Shown here one piece after another: positions 1-6,967 of a DNA stretch of 7,223 bases (position 1 is its first letter; each line of letters opens with the position of its first letter). This DNA comes from Desulfovibrionaceae bacterium UBA3823 (GTDB lineage Bacteria; Desulfobacterota; Desulfovibrionia; Desulfovibrionales; Desulfovibrionaceae): NCBI GenBank assembly GCA_002369295.1, contig DFDR01000162.1:10533-17755 (forward strand), given 5' to 3'. Below the pieces are notes generated by a model. The model saw only the letters and a program-made list of their open reading frames with translations. It did no database searches and was not told the DNA's origin. The position numbers and the translations under genes were made by a program.

Positions 1-1
1 C

Positions 2-61
2 CCCCTCGCAGTGAAAAAACAGCTCCTGGCCCATCGCCGGCCCAGGACGCAAGCGGAGTAG
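2..61 (+). CDS. 3' end of an upstream gene (partial, unidentified)
   Basis: Reading frame 2 is open from the window edge to a TAG at 59-61 and would encode a short basic tail ending in RRPRTQAE. About 14 of its 19 codons end in G or C, as in the efflux genes, while the frame that runs into the adaptor does so in under half of its codons. The third frame is stopped at once. The stop lies 8 nt before the adaptor ATG and directly follows the adaptor's GGAG. This spacing is typical of genes in one operon. A TetR- or MarR-type regulator often sits here in RND operons, but nothing in these few residues identifies a family, so function is left open. Confidence 0.45.
   Translation, partial: PLAVKKQLLAHRRPRTQAE
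55..58 (+). promoter_or_regulatory. Ribosome binding site of the adaptor gene
   Basis: GGAG lies 11 nt before the ATG at 70 and immediately precedes the TAG that closes the putative upstream gene, which would allow translational coupling. It supports the start at 70, because the frame is open further upstream but has no other start codon there. Confidence 0.55.
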
Positions 62-69
62 AATACACT

Positions 70-1218
70 ATGAGGCATTTTCTTTCCACCGTCGCGCTGC
101 TAGCCATGGCCTTCTGCCTTGCGGGCTGCGAGCTTCCCTTCGGCAAGAAGGACGGACAGGGCCAGGGACAGGGCCAGATGCCCCCGCCGCTGGTCTCCGT
201 CGTCGAACTCAAGGCCAAGGACGTGGGCTGGCCGCAGGAGTTTCAGGCAACGGCAGCGGGTTCCCGGGCCGTCGACGTGCGAGCCCGCGTTCATGGCATC
301 ATCCAGAAGCGGCTCTACAGGGAAGGCGACTTCATCAAGGCGGGCGACCTCATGTTCCAGCTCGAGCGCGACAGCTACGAGGCCGTCTACGAGCAGGCCG
401 TTGCGGCCTACAAGAACGCCGAGCGCGAGTGGAAGCGCATCAAGCCCCTCTACGCCGCCAACGCCGTCTCCCAGAAGGACCGCGACCAGGCCCTCTCCAA
501 CTACGAGAGCACCGGCGCCGCCGTGCGTCAGGCCAAGATCAACCTCGACTATTGCCAGGTCGTCGCCCCGGTCTCGGGCTTCACCTCCAAGGAGGAGGCC
601 ACGGAAGGCAACCTCGTGTCGGCCAACTCCCTGCTGACATCGATCAACCAGACCGATCCCATGTACATCGAGTTCTCGGTCGCGGCCACGGACCGCATGC
701 AGCGCCAGCAGCTCGAGCGGCAGGGCCGGCTCCGCTTCCCCGAAGGCCAGGTCTACAAGGCCCGCCTGCGCCTGCTTGACGGGCGCATGTACGGGGGCGA
801 GGGCAAGGTCGACTTCATCGACAGCCAGGTGCAGCCCTCTACGGGCGTCATCCGCTGCCGCGCCACCTTCGACAATTCGAAGGGCGAGATCATGCCCGGC
901 CAGTACGTGCGCGTCTACATGGAGGGCGACGTGCTGCCCCAGGCCCTGCTCGTGCCCCAGACGGCCGTTTCCATCACCGACGACGGCTTCTTCGTGATGC
1001 TGGTGGACGGGGCGAACGTCGCCAAGCGCACCAAGGTCGAGCTCGGCCCCGCCATCGGCAACGACTACCTTGTCTATTCCGGCCTTAAGAGTGGCGACCG
1101 CGTCGTCACGGACGGCATGCTCAAGTGCAGGGACGGCGCTCCCGTCAATCCCGGCGGCCAGCAGCCAGGCAAGGACCAGCAGCCCGCCGGCAAGGCCTCT
1201 GAGGCCAAGGGCAAGTAG
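70..1218 (+). CDS. RND efflux periplasmic adaptor (membrane fusion protein), lipoprotein
   Basis: This is the AcrA/MexA-type adaptor that bridges the inner-membrane pump and the outer-membrane channel in the periplasm. Its 382 residues match the family length. A lipoprotein signal peptide ends in the lipobox LAGC, with Cys20 as the lipidation site, and a Gly-Gln linker (29-36) follows. The first lipoyl half is at about 66-101 (VHGIIQK, GDFIKAGDLMFQLE), a short alpha-helical hairpin at 103-157 (VSQKDRDQA near the tip), and the second lipoyl half at about 158-195 (CQVVAPVSGF). The beta-barrel domain covers about 196-285 (DPMYIEFSV, MPGQYVRVYM), and the membrane-proximal domain about 286-355 (LLVPQTAV, SGDRVVTDGM). 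The C-terminus is a Gln/Lys/Gly-rich tail. Residue +2 after the lipidated Cys is Glu, which may favour inner-membrane retention. It is the first gene of the three-gene efflux set, 10 nt before the pump. The family call is secure; the substrate is unknown. Confidence 0.95.
   Translation: MRHFLSTVALLAMAFCLAGCELPFGKKDGQGQGQGQMPPPLVSVVELKAKDVGWPQEFQATAAGSRAVDVRARVHGIIQKRLYREGDFIKAGDLMFQLERDSYEAVYEQAVAAYKNAEREWKRIKPLYAANAVSQKDRDQALSNYESTGAAVRQAKINLDYCQVVAPVSGFTSKEEATEGNLVSANSLLTSINQTDPMYIEFSVAATDRMQRQQLERQGRLRFPEGQVYKARLRLLDGRMYGGEGKVDFIDSQVQPSTGVIRCRATFDNSKGEIMPGQYVRVYMEGDVLPQALLVPQTAVSITDDGFFVMLVDGANVAKRTKVELGPAIGNDYLVYSGLKSGDRVVTDGMLKCRDGAPVNPGGQQPGKDQQPAGKASEAKGK
154..177 (+). repeat. Perfect 12-bp tandem duplication in the adaptor linker
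   Basis: GGACAGGGCCAG occurs twice head to tail (154-165 and 166-177), in frame, and encodes GQGQ twice (residues 29-36). It lies in the flexible linker between the lipid anchor at Cys20 and the folded domains. Gain or loss of a unit would change linker length by four residues without shifting the frame. Confidence 0.9.
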
Positions 1219-1228
1219 GTGAAGCGCC

Positions 1229-4200
1229 ATGGCCGCATCCGCTAGACCCAGCATTTTTCTCCGTCGCCCGATCCTCTCGAGCGTCATCTCCATCATCATC
1301 ACGCTGTGCGGCGCAATCTCCATGCAGGTGCTGCCCATTGCAATGTACCCGGACCTCATTCCGCCAACGGTCCAGGTTTCCACCAACTATCCCGGCGCCT
1401 CGGCTGAAACCATAGCGGCAACCGTCAACGCGCCCCTCGAAGTGCAGATCAACGGCGTCGAAAACATGCTCTACATGACCTCGACGGCGTCCTCAGGCGC
1501 CGGTACCGGTAGCCTGACAGTGTATTTCTCCCTGGGGAGCAATCCCGACATGGCGCTGGTCAACGTCTGCAACAAGGTAAATTTGGCACAGACGCTCCTG
1601 CCGCAGACCGTCCGCGCCCTGGGCGTCAGCGTGGTCAAGCGCTCGCCCTCGTTCCTGCAGTTCTTCACAATGTACTCGCCCGACGGCCGCTACAGCGACG
1701 TGTTCATGCACAACTACCTGCAGATGAACGTCGTTGACGACCTGAAGCGCATTGAAGGCGTCGGCGACGCGCAGATTTTCGGTTATGCATCCTACTCCAT
1801 GCGCATCTGGCTCGATCCGAGCAAGATGGCCAAGTTCGGCATTACCGTCAACGAGGTCGCAGGCGCCATCCAAGAACAGAACTCCCAGTTCGCGCCTGGC
1901 CGCCTCGGCAACGCACCCTCGCCTTCGGAGACGTTGCTGACATGGCAGATGGATACGCTCGGCCGCCTGCCCGAGCCCGCCGACTTCGAAAACATCATTC
2001 TGCGCACGGGCGACTCCTCGTCGAAGCTGCTCCTCAAGGACGTGGCCCGCGTCGAGCTTGGCGGCCAGGACTATGCCGTCGATGCCTCCTTTAACGGCAA
2101 GCTTGCCCGGTCAGGTGGCGTGTGGCTCCTCCCCGGCGCCAACTCCATTGCTACCGGCGATCGCGTTACCAAGCGGCTCGAAGAGCTGCGCCGCGACTTT
2201 CCGGAAGGCCTGAAGCTCGACATCGTCGTCGATACCAACGACTTTGTGAACGCCTCCATCAAGGAGGTTATCCATACGCTCGTCGAGGCCATGCTTCTGG
2301 TCTTTTTTGTCGTATACCTCTTCCTGCAGAACTGGCGCGCCACGCTCATTCCCTGCATCGCTGTGCCCGTCTCCATCATCGGCACCTTCGCCGGCATGCT
2401 GGCGCTCGGCTACTCCATCAACACGCTGACCCTCTTCGGCCTGGTGCTGGCCATCGGCATCGTGGTCGACGACGCCATCGTCGTGCTTGAGAATGTCGAG
2501 CGCATCATGTCGACTGAGCACCTGCCTCCCAAGGAGGCCACGGCCAAGGCCATGAGCGAGGTCACCTCAGCCCTCATCGCCATCGTGCTCGTGCTCTGCT
2601 CGGTGTTCATACCCGTCTCCTTCATGGGCGGCCTCGCCGGCCAGATGTACAAGCAGTTCGCCATCACCATCTCCGTCTCGGTCGTGCTCTCGGGCATCGT
2701 CGCCCTGACGCTGACGCCCGCGCTCTGCTCCCTGCTCCTGAAGAGCCACGGCGAGGCAGGCAACACGCCCCGCTTCTTCGTCGCCTTCAATGCCTTTTTC
2801 GATGTGTGCACCAACGGCTACGTCGGCACCGTCAACTTTTTTAAAAATGCCAGATTTCTCAGCTTCCTCGTCTTCTGCGGCGTTATCGCCAGCGCGATGC
2901 TGCTGTTCAAGATAGTGCCTACGTCCCTTGTCCCTAACGAGGATCAGGGCTACGCCCTCGGCTCCATCATCCTCGATGACGGCGCATCCACCCACCGCGT
3001 GAGGAAAGTCGGCAAAATGGTGAGCGACTTTGCGCAGAAGGATCCGACGATGTCAGGCGTCACCGTCATCAACGGCTTCGACATCCTGAGCTCTTCAGTC
3101 AAGTCCAACTATGCAACGATCTTCTACAGCTTCAAACACTGGGACGAACGCAAGGGCGACGGCATGGCGGACGCGGACTTCATCCAGCGTGCCGGCAGCC
3201 TGAATATGGCCCAGTCCTCAGGCGTCGTCCTAGGCTTCATGCCTCCGCCTATTCCCGGCATGAGCAATACGGGCGGCTTTGAAGGCTATCTGCAGTGCAC
3301 CAATGGTGACAATCTGCACGTCATAGAAGCCAATGCCAACAAGGTTATGGAAGCCGCTTCCAAACGTCCGGAGATAGCCGCTGCCCGCAGTCTCTTCACA
3401 ACCGGCGCGCCCCTCATGTACGCCAACCTTGACCGGGAACGCTGCAAGGACATGGGGATCAGCATCTCCGAGGTCTTCACCACCATGCAGGGCATCTTCG
3501 GCACCTTCTACGTCAACGACTTCAACATGCTGGGCCGCACCTTCCAGGTTCGCCTGCAGGCCGACCAGAAGTACCGCATGAAGCCGGAAAACCTGAACGA
3601 CGTCTACGTGCGCAACGCCAAGGGCGAGATGGTGCCGCTCTCCGCCATCGTCACCCTGGAGCGCCGCACGGCGCCTGAAACCGTCGACCGCTACAACGTC
3701 TTTCCGGCGGCCCACTTCATGGGCAACCCCGCCCCCGGCTACACCACCGGTCAGGCGCTCAGGGCCATGGAAGAGGTCGCCAAGGAAGTGCTGCCCAGCG
3801 GCTACCATGTCGGCTGGGCCGGCTCCTCCCTGCAGGAGAAGCTCGCCAGCGCCGACACCTCGATCATCTTCATTCTGGCGCTGGTCATGGTCTTCCTGAT
3901 CCTGGCCGCCCAGTACGAAAGCTGGTCCCTGCCCCTGGCCGTCCTCACGGCCGTGCCCTTCGGCATTCTGGGCGCCCTTTTCGCCACCTACGCTAGGGGA
4001 CTCTCCAACGACGTTTACTTCCAGGTGGCGCTGGTCACCCTCATCGGCCTGTCGGCCAAGAACGCCATCCTTATCGTCGAGTTCGCCGTCGAGGCCTGGC
4101 GCGACGGCAGGAGCCTGGCCGAAGCCGCGTCCCATGCCGCGAGGCTGCGCTTCCGACCCATCGTCATGACGTCTCTGGCCTTCATCCTGGGCGTCGTGCC

Positions 4201-4411
4201 GCTGGCTGTCTCCACGGGAGCCGGCGCCAACAGCCGCCACGCCATCGGCACCGCCGTCATCGGCGGCATGCTGTTCGCCACCTGCATTGCAACGCTCTTC
4301 GTCCCCTACTTCTTCCGCGAGATCATGAACCTGTCGCTTCGCCTCCGGGGCAGGCGCGATCCCAACGAAGACCAGGGCGGCGATGAAGGGAGGCTCGACA
4401 TCAATGTGTAG
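1229..4411 (+). CDS. RND efflux pump, inner-membrane transporter (HAE1/AcrB family)
   Basis: This proton-driven exporter is the motor of the tripartite pump, expected to work as a trimer. Its 1060 residues match full-length AcrB-type pumps. It has the expected 12 membrane helices: TM1 at about 14-34, TM2-TM6 between about 349 and 504, TM7 about 544-562, and TM8-TM12 between about 876 and 1030. Two large periplasmic loops (about 35-345 and 565-875) form the porter and docking domains. The proton-relay residues are all present: Asp414 and Asp415 in IGIVVDDAIVVLENVER (TM4), Lys944 in GLSAKNAILIVEF (TM10), Arg974 and Thr981 in RFRPIVMTSLAF (TM11). These correspond to AcrB D407, D408, K940, R971 and T978. 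An AGGTGA at 1217-1222 overlaps the adaptor stop and precedes the ATG by 6 nt. The 3' end overlaps the outer-membrane gene by 8 nt. Nothing is truncated, so it should be active. Substrate range cannot be read from the sequence. Confidence 0.97.
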   Translation: MAASARPSIFLRRPILSSVISIIITLCGAISMQVLPIAMYPDLIPPTVQVSTNYPGASAETIAATVNAPLEVQINGVENMLYMTSTASSGAGTGSLTVYFSLGSNPDMALVNVCNKVNLAQTLLPQTVRALGVSVVKRSPSFLQFFTMYSPDGRYSDVFMHNYLQMNVVDDLKRIEGVGDAQIFGYASYSMRIWLDPSKMAKFGITVNEVAGAIQEQNSQFAPGRLGNAPSPSETLLTWQMDTLGRLPEPADFENIILRTGDSSSKLLLKDVARVELGGQDYAVDASFNGKLARSGGVWLLPGANSIATGDRVTKRLEELRRDFPEGLKLDIVVDTNDFVNASIKEVIHTLVEAMLLVFFVVYLFLQNWRATLIPCIAVPVSIIGTFAGMLALGYSINTLTLFGLVLAIGIVVDDAIVVLENVERIMSTEHLPPKEATAKAMSEVTSALIAIVLVLCSVFIPVSFMGGLAGQMYKQFAITISVSVVLSGIVALTLTPALCSLLLKSHGEAGNTPRFFVAFNAFFDVCTNGYVGTVNFFKNARFLSFLVFCGVIASAMLLFKIVPTSLVPNEDQGYALGSIILDDGASTHRVRKVGKMVSDFAQKDPTMSGVTVINGFDILSSSVKSNYATIFYSFKHWDERKGDGMADADFIQRAGSLNMAQSSGVVLGFMPPPIPGMSNTGGFEGYLQCTNGDNLHVIEANANKVMEAASKRPEIAAARSLFTTGAPLMYANLDRERCKDMGISISEVFTTMQGIFGTFYVNDFNMLGRTFQVRLQADQKYRMKPENLNDVYVRNAKGEMVPLSAIVTLERRTAPETVDRYNVFPAAHFMGNPAPGYTTGQALRAMEEVAKEVLPSGYHVGWAGSSLQEKLASADTSIIFILALVMVFLILAAQYESWSLPLAVLTAVPFGILGALFATYARGLSNDVYFQVALVTLIGLSAKNAILIVEFAVEAWRDGRSLAEAASHAARLRFRPIVMTSLAFILGVVPLAVSTGAGANSRHAIGTAVIGGMLFATCIATLFVPYFFREIMNLSLRLRGRRDPNEDQGGDEGRLDINV
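4386..4393 (+). promoter_or_regulatory. Shine-Dalgarno that sets the outer-membrane factor start
   Basis: AAGGGAGG is the strongest ribosome binding site in the window and lies 10 nt before the ATG at 4404. It falls inside the coding end of the pump gene. It also falls just after the alternative ATG at 4383, which has only a weak purine stretch upstream, so 4404 is preferred. Confidence 0.7.
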
Positions 4412-5927
4412 CACCTTTGCCCGATTCTGCGCCGTTCTCGGCATCGCCCTGCTGATCGAAGCCTGCTCTTTCGCGCCCAAGTACGAGCGTCCGGGACAGG
4501 ACCTGCCTTCTTCCTGGAAAAGCGTGAAGCTCGAAGGCGAGCTTCTGCACATGGACTGGTGGACGCGCTTCAATGATCCCGTGCTGAACGGCCTCGTCAG
4601 GGACGCCCTGGCCAAAAACCAGGATCTGGCCGAGTCCATGGCCAAGATCGAGTCCGCCGCGGCGCAGGCGGGCGTGGCGTCGTCCGCCATCTGGCCCCAG
4701 GTCTCTGGCAAGGCCCAGGCCACCGGCAATCTGGCGTCGGAAAAGGCTGCCAACGTGACGCCCTTCGACGTCACCGGGATGTCCCGCAGCACCACCGCCT
4801 ACCAGGGAGCCCTGTCGGCCGCCTGGGAACTCGACTTCTGGGGCAAGGCCAGAAATGCCTACACGGCCCTGACCGACATCCTGCTCGCCACGGTCGTGGG
4901 GCATGAGGCGCTCAGACTCTCCGTTGCCGGCCAGGTATGCCGGAGCTACTTCCAGATGCTCGCCCTCGACATGCAGCTCAAGACGGCCAGGCGCACCCTG
5001 CGCACGCGGGAAGAGGGCCTGCGCATCTACTCCGCCCGCTTCAGGCAGGGCGACATCACCGAGCTCGACTACCAGCGCGCCAGCGCCGAGGTCGAGACGG
5101 CCCGCGCCCAGGTGCACTCCTCCGCCATGGCCCTCGACGGCGCCGAGGCCTCGCTGGCCGTGCTTACCGGTCGCTCGCCCAGGGAGATCATGGAGGCCGC
5201 CATGCCGCGCGGCGCGGCCATCGAGACGCTTCCTGCCGTGCCAACCATCCCTGCCGGCCTGCCCTCCGAGTTGCTCGAGCGCCGTCCCGACATCCGCGCG
5301 GCCGAATACGGCATCATGGCCACCAACGCTCAGATCGGCGTCGCCAGAGCCCAGTTCTTCCCCTCCATCTCCCTGACCGGCCTCACGGGCACCCTCTCGG
5401 CCGCCGTGGCCAGCCTCTTCACCGGTCCTGCCGCCATGTTCACCTACGGCGTGGCGGCCAACGTTCCCCTGATCGACGGCGGTCGCAACTGGTACAACCT
5501 CAAGGACGCCGAAGCGCAGAAGAAGCAGGCTATCGCCGTGTACCGCAAGACCGTGCAGAGCGCCTTCGGCGACGTGCGCAGCTCTCTCACGGCACAGCGC
5601 GAAGCCGAAGCCGTCGTCAAGGCGACCAAGGCCCAGCTCGACAGCCTGCGCCGGGCTGCCGAGCTCGCCCGCATCCAGTACGACAACGGCTATACCGACT
5701 ACCTCACTGTCCTGGATGCCGAGCGCACCCTCTTCAGCGCCGAACTTGCCTACGCCAACGCCCTTCAGAACCGCCTCAGCGCCATTGTCAGCGTCTGCAT
5801 GGCCCTTGGCGGCGGATGGCAGGATCCCCACGACAAGGTGCCTTTCTTCGGCCCCGACGCCCAGAAGCTCGTCGAGCGCCAGGAGCGGGGACTGGCCCCT
5901 GCTGTCGCCAATCCCCAGATCCGATAG
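4404..5927 (+). CDS. Outer-membrane factor of the RND efflux system (NodT/OprM-type lipoprotein)
   Basis: This is the TolC-like channel that completes the export path across the outer membrane. The chosen start gives 507 residues; the upstream ATG at 4383 would add seven. The N-terminus has a lipoprotein signal with Cys21 in IEAC, and the family-typical P-K-Y-x-R-P follows. Ser at +2 fits sorting to the outer membrane. Two OEP repeats are visible. The first spans about 60-255, with ELDFWGKARN at 142-151 and FRQGDITELDYQRA at 213-226. The second spans about 295-470, with SELLERRPDIRAAE at 288-301, ARAQFFPSISLTG at 314-326, and YDNGYTDYLTVLDAERTL at 426-443. GGGW at 469-472 is also usual for the family. 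The glutamate at lipobox position -2 is unusual. The start overlaps the pump stop (ATGTGTAG), implying coupled translation. The family call is secure. Confidence 0.95.
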   Translation: MCSTFARFCAVLGIALLIEACSFAPKYERPGQDLPSSWKSVKLEGELLHMDWWTRFNDPVLNGLVRDALAKNQDLAESMAKIESAAAQAGVASSAIWPQVSGKAQATGNLASEKAANVTPFDVTGMSRSTTAYQGALSAAWELDFWGKARNAYTALTDILLATVVGHEALRLSVAGQVCRSYFQMLALDMQLKTARRTLRTREEGLRIYSARFRQGDITELDYQRASAEVETARAQVHSSAMALDGAEASLAVLTGRSPREIMEAAMPRGAAIETLPAVPTIPAGLPSELLERRPDIRAAEYGIMATNAQIGVARAQFFPSISLTGLTGTLSAAVASLFTGPAAMFTYGVAANVPLIDGGRNWYNLKDAEAQKKQAIAVYRKTVQSAFGDVRSSLTAQREAEAVVKATKAQLDSLRRAAELARIQYDNGYTDYLTVLDAERTLFSAELAYANALQNRLSAIVSVCMALGGGWQDPHDKVPFFGPDAQKLVERQERGLAPAVANPQIR

Positions 5928-5960
5928 CTCGTTCATCATTCTCAAATAGCCCGTCTTTCC

Positions 5961-6014
5961 AGCCCTCCGGCAGTTCCGTCTCTAGCCGTTGCGGGACAGC
6001 CGGAGGGCTTAAGT
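5961..6014 (+). terminator. Long-stem hairpin after the efflux operon, probable terminator
   Basis: AGCCCTCCGGC (5961-5971) and GCCGGAGGGCT (5999-6009) form a perfect 11-bp stem. After one A-A mismatch, a further seven pairs follow (5973-5979 with 5991-5997, two of them G-U), closing on an 11-nt loop. The hairpin starts 34 nt after the outer-membrane factor stop. The tract after it (TTAAGTTT) is only modestly T-rich, so termination could be partial or the stem could protect the 3' end of the operon mRNA. Confidence 0.6.
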
Positions 6015-6037
6015 TTCCACCGGAGCAGACGATAAGA

Positions 6038-6073
6038 AGGACAGGCTGAAGTGTCCTGAACGGGATGGTCCCG
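6038..6073 (+). repeat. Two small perfect inverted repeats before the exported-protein gene
   Basis: AGGACA (6038-6043) pairs with TGTCCT (6052-6057) across 8 nt. CGGGA (6061-6065) pairs with TCCCG (6069-6073) across 3 nt. They stand 28 to 64 nt before the ATG at 6102, so they could form hairpins in its leader or bind a protein. No clear sigma-70 promoter is recognisable in this gap. Confidence 0.45.
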
Positions 6074-6101
6074 CCGGGAGCGTCGCCTACACGGTGTTCC
6101 T

Positions 6102-6848
6102 ATGCTGACTGAACGCTACATCCACAATCCATGCCTTCTGCGACGCCTTGCTCTGGCCTGCGCGCTGTCCGTGGCCTTTCTGCTTCCCCAGCCAGCCGAG
6201 GCTGCAGGAACGGAGCAGGCTTCCTATGGGCGGCCCGCATCAATGTTCCGCATACGGCAGACCAGCGGTTCCGTTGGTCGTGTTCAGTCCCTGCAGACGG
6301 CCGATGCCGGTCGCAGTGCCACCCCTGCCCGCTCCAGTCGTTCAGCCCGCTCAGCACGGGCTCCCCGAAGCAGTGCGGTCAAGGCGCAGACTGGCCTTCA
6401 TGGCGCGCCTTGGGCCTTCAGCGACGGTCCCAGCTCCAAGGCTTGGCGCAACGAGGGCGTTGACGGCATGCAGCTCTGGGAACGTGCGCTTAGGCACAGC
6501 AGAAAGACGGCGCCCGCGACTGCGGAGGCTCAGGACCAGAAGAATGCCAATCGCAGGAGCGCCAGGCAGCAGGGCCGGAGCGAGGACGGCATTCGCCTCA
6601 GCATAGACCGCCAGTCGCAGGAATGGCGCCAGGACGATCGTGCCCTGCACGACGTCGATGAAAAGGTTTCCATGGACAGCCACCACCGCGTGCGCGCTCT
6701 TGCAGGCGTCAAGGAGGACGACCTGACCATAGGGCTTGGCCCCCAGTTCATTGTTAAGGACAGTTCGCAGGTGCGCGAGCATGTCGGTCGTAGCGACGAC
6801 CCTGACGTTGATGCCGGCATTGGCATGCAGTTCCAGCTCGACTTCTAG
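6102..6848 (+). CDS. Exported protein of unknown function, Arg/Ser-rich, outer-membrane-like C-terminus
   Basis: I do not recognise the family. The 248 residues begin with a Sec signal peptide: a basic start ending in RR at 14-15, a hydrophobic stretch at about 16-29, and probable cleavage after AEA at 32-34. The signal has two Cys but no lipobox at the cleavage site, and the mature part has no Cys. Residues about 50-95 are rich in Arg, Ser and Ala (RSSRSARSARAPRSS), 125-185 are charged and probably helical, and 186-248 are more acidic. GLGPQFIV (211-218) is echoed by GIGMQFQL (239-246). The last residues alternate hydrophobics and end in Phe (M-x-F-x-L-x-F), like the outer-membrane assembly signal. 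Third-position GC stays fairly high, supporting a real gene. The frame has no other start back to its stop at 6057-6059. Only a weak GGTG (6093-6096) precedes the ATG. A hairpin separates it from the efflux operon, so it is probably independent. Confidence 0.75.
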   Translation: MLTERYIHNPCLLRRLALACALSVAFLLPQPAEAAGTEQASYGRPASMFRIRQTSGSVGRVQSLQTADAGRSATPARSSRSARSARAPRSSAVKAQTGLHGAPWAFSDGPSSKAWRNEGVDGMQLWERALRHSRKTAPATAEAQDQKNANRRSARQQGRSEDGIRLSIDRQSQEWRQDDRALHDVDEKVSMDSHHRVRALAGVKEDDLTIGLGPQFIVKDSSQVREHVGRSDDPDVDAGIGMQFQLDF

Positions 6849-6860
6849 CTAGTGTCCATC

Positions 6861-6875
6861 TGCCTGGCCGAGGCA
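6861..6875 (+). terminator. Short hairpin just after the exported-protein gene, weak terminator candidate
   Basis: TGCCT (6861-6865) and AGGCA (6871-6875) form a 5-bp stem with a 5-nt loop, 12 nt after the stop codon. The following GTCGTAAATTT is only partly T-rich, so this is a weak candidate for ending transcription. Confidence 0.25.
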
Positions 6876-6896
6876 GTCGTAAATTTGACAAGCAGT

Positions 6897-6921
6897 CTGC
6901 GGATGCCAAGCCGCTCCGCAG
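6897..6921. repeat. Inverted repeat, 7-bp perfect stem
   Basis: CTGCGGA (6897-6903) is matched by TCCGCAG (6915-6921) with an 11-nt loop. It is the first of the closely spaced hairpins in the final intergenic stretch. Confidence 0.55.
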
Positions 6922-6930
6922 TGAAGGTTA

Positions 6931-6958
6931 TCCGCGCAGGAATCTGGCTTTGCGCGGA
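6931..6958. repeat. Inverted repeat, 8-bp perfect GC-rich stem
   Basis: TCCGCGCA (6931-6938) and TGCGCGGA (6951-6958) are exact complements with a 12-nt loop. The stem begins 9 nt after the previous hairpin. The following ACATGAAATTT is not a convincing T tract for the + strand. Confidence 0.6.
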
Positions 6959-6967
6959 ACATGAAAT

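Noticed and set aside
15..47. Hairpin TCCTGG/CCAGGA (24-29 with 42-47) next to an A run, which reads as a terminator on the minus strand
   Set aside because: It lies inside a likely + strand coding end, and minus-strand transcription arriving here would come from antisense of the adaptor. The stem is short, so chance is a fair explanation.
100..1386. Minus-strand open frame (428 codons) opposite the adaptor
   Set aside because: Low-complexity Leu/Ala/Gly/Asp-rich shadow of the adaptor coding strand.
3230..4795. Long minus-strand open frame (521 codons) across the pump and outer-membrane genes
   Set aside because: It is antisense to two secure genes and its composition (runs of Gly, Asp, Gln, Val) is the usual shadow of GC-rich coding sequence. 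It spans the junction of two genes and shows no recognisable domain.
4401..5945. Minus-strand open frame (514 codons) opposite the outer-membrane factor
   Set aside because: It mirrors the outer-membrane gene almost end to end and exists because that gene has strong G/C third positions; no domain, signal or ribosome binding site was seen.
6885..6890. Perfect TTGACA promoter -35 box on the + strand (and another on the minus strand at 7188-7183)
   Set aside because: Neither has a -10-like hexamer 16 to 18 nt downstream, so a sigma-70 promoter cannot be supported.
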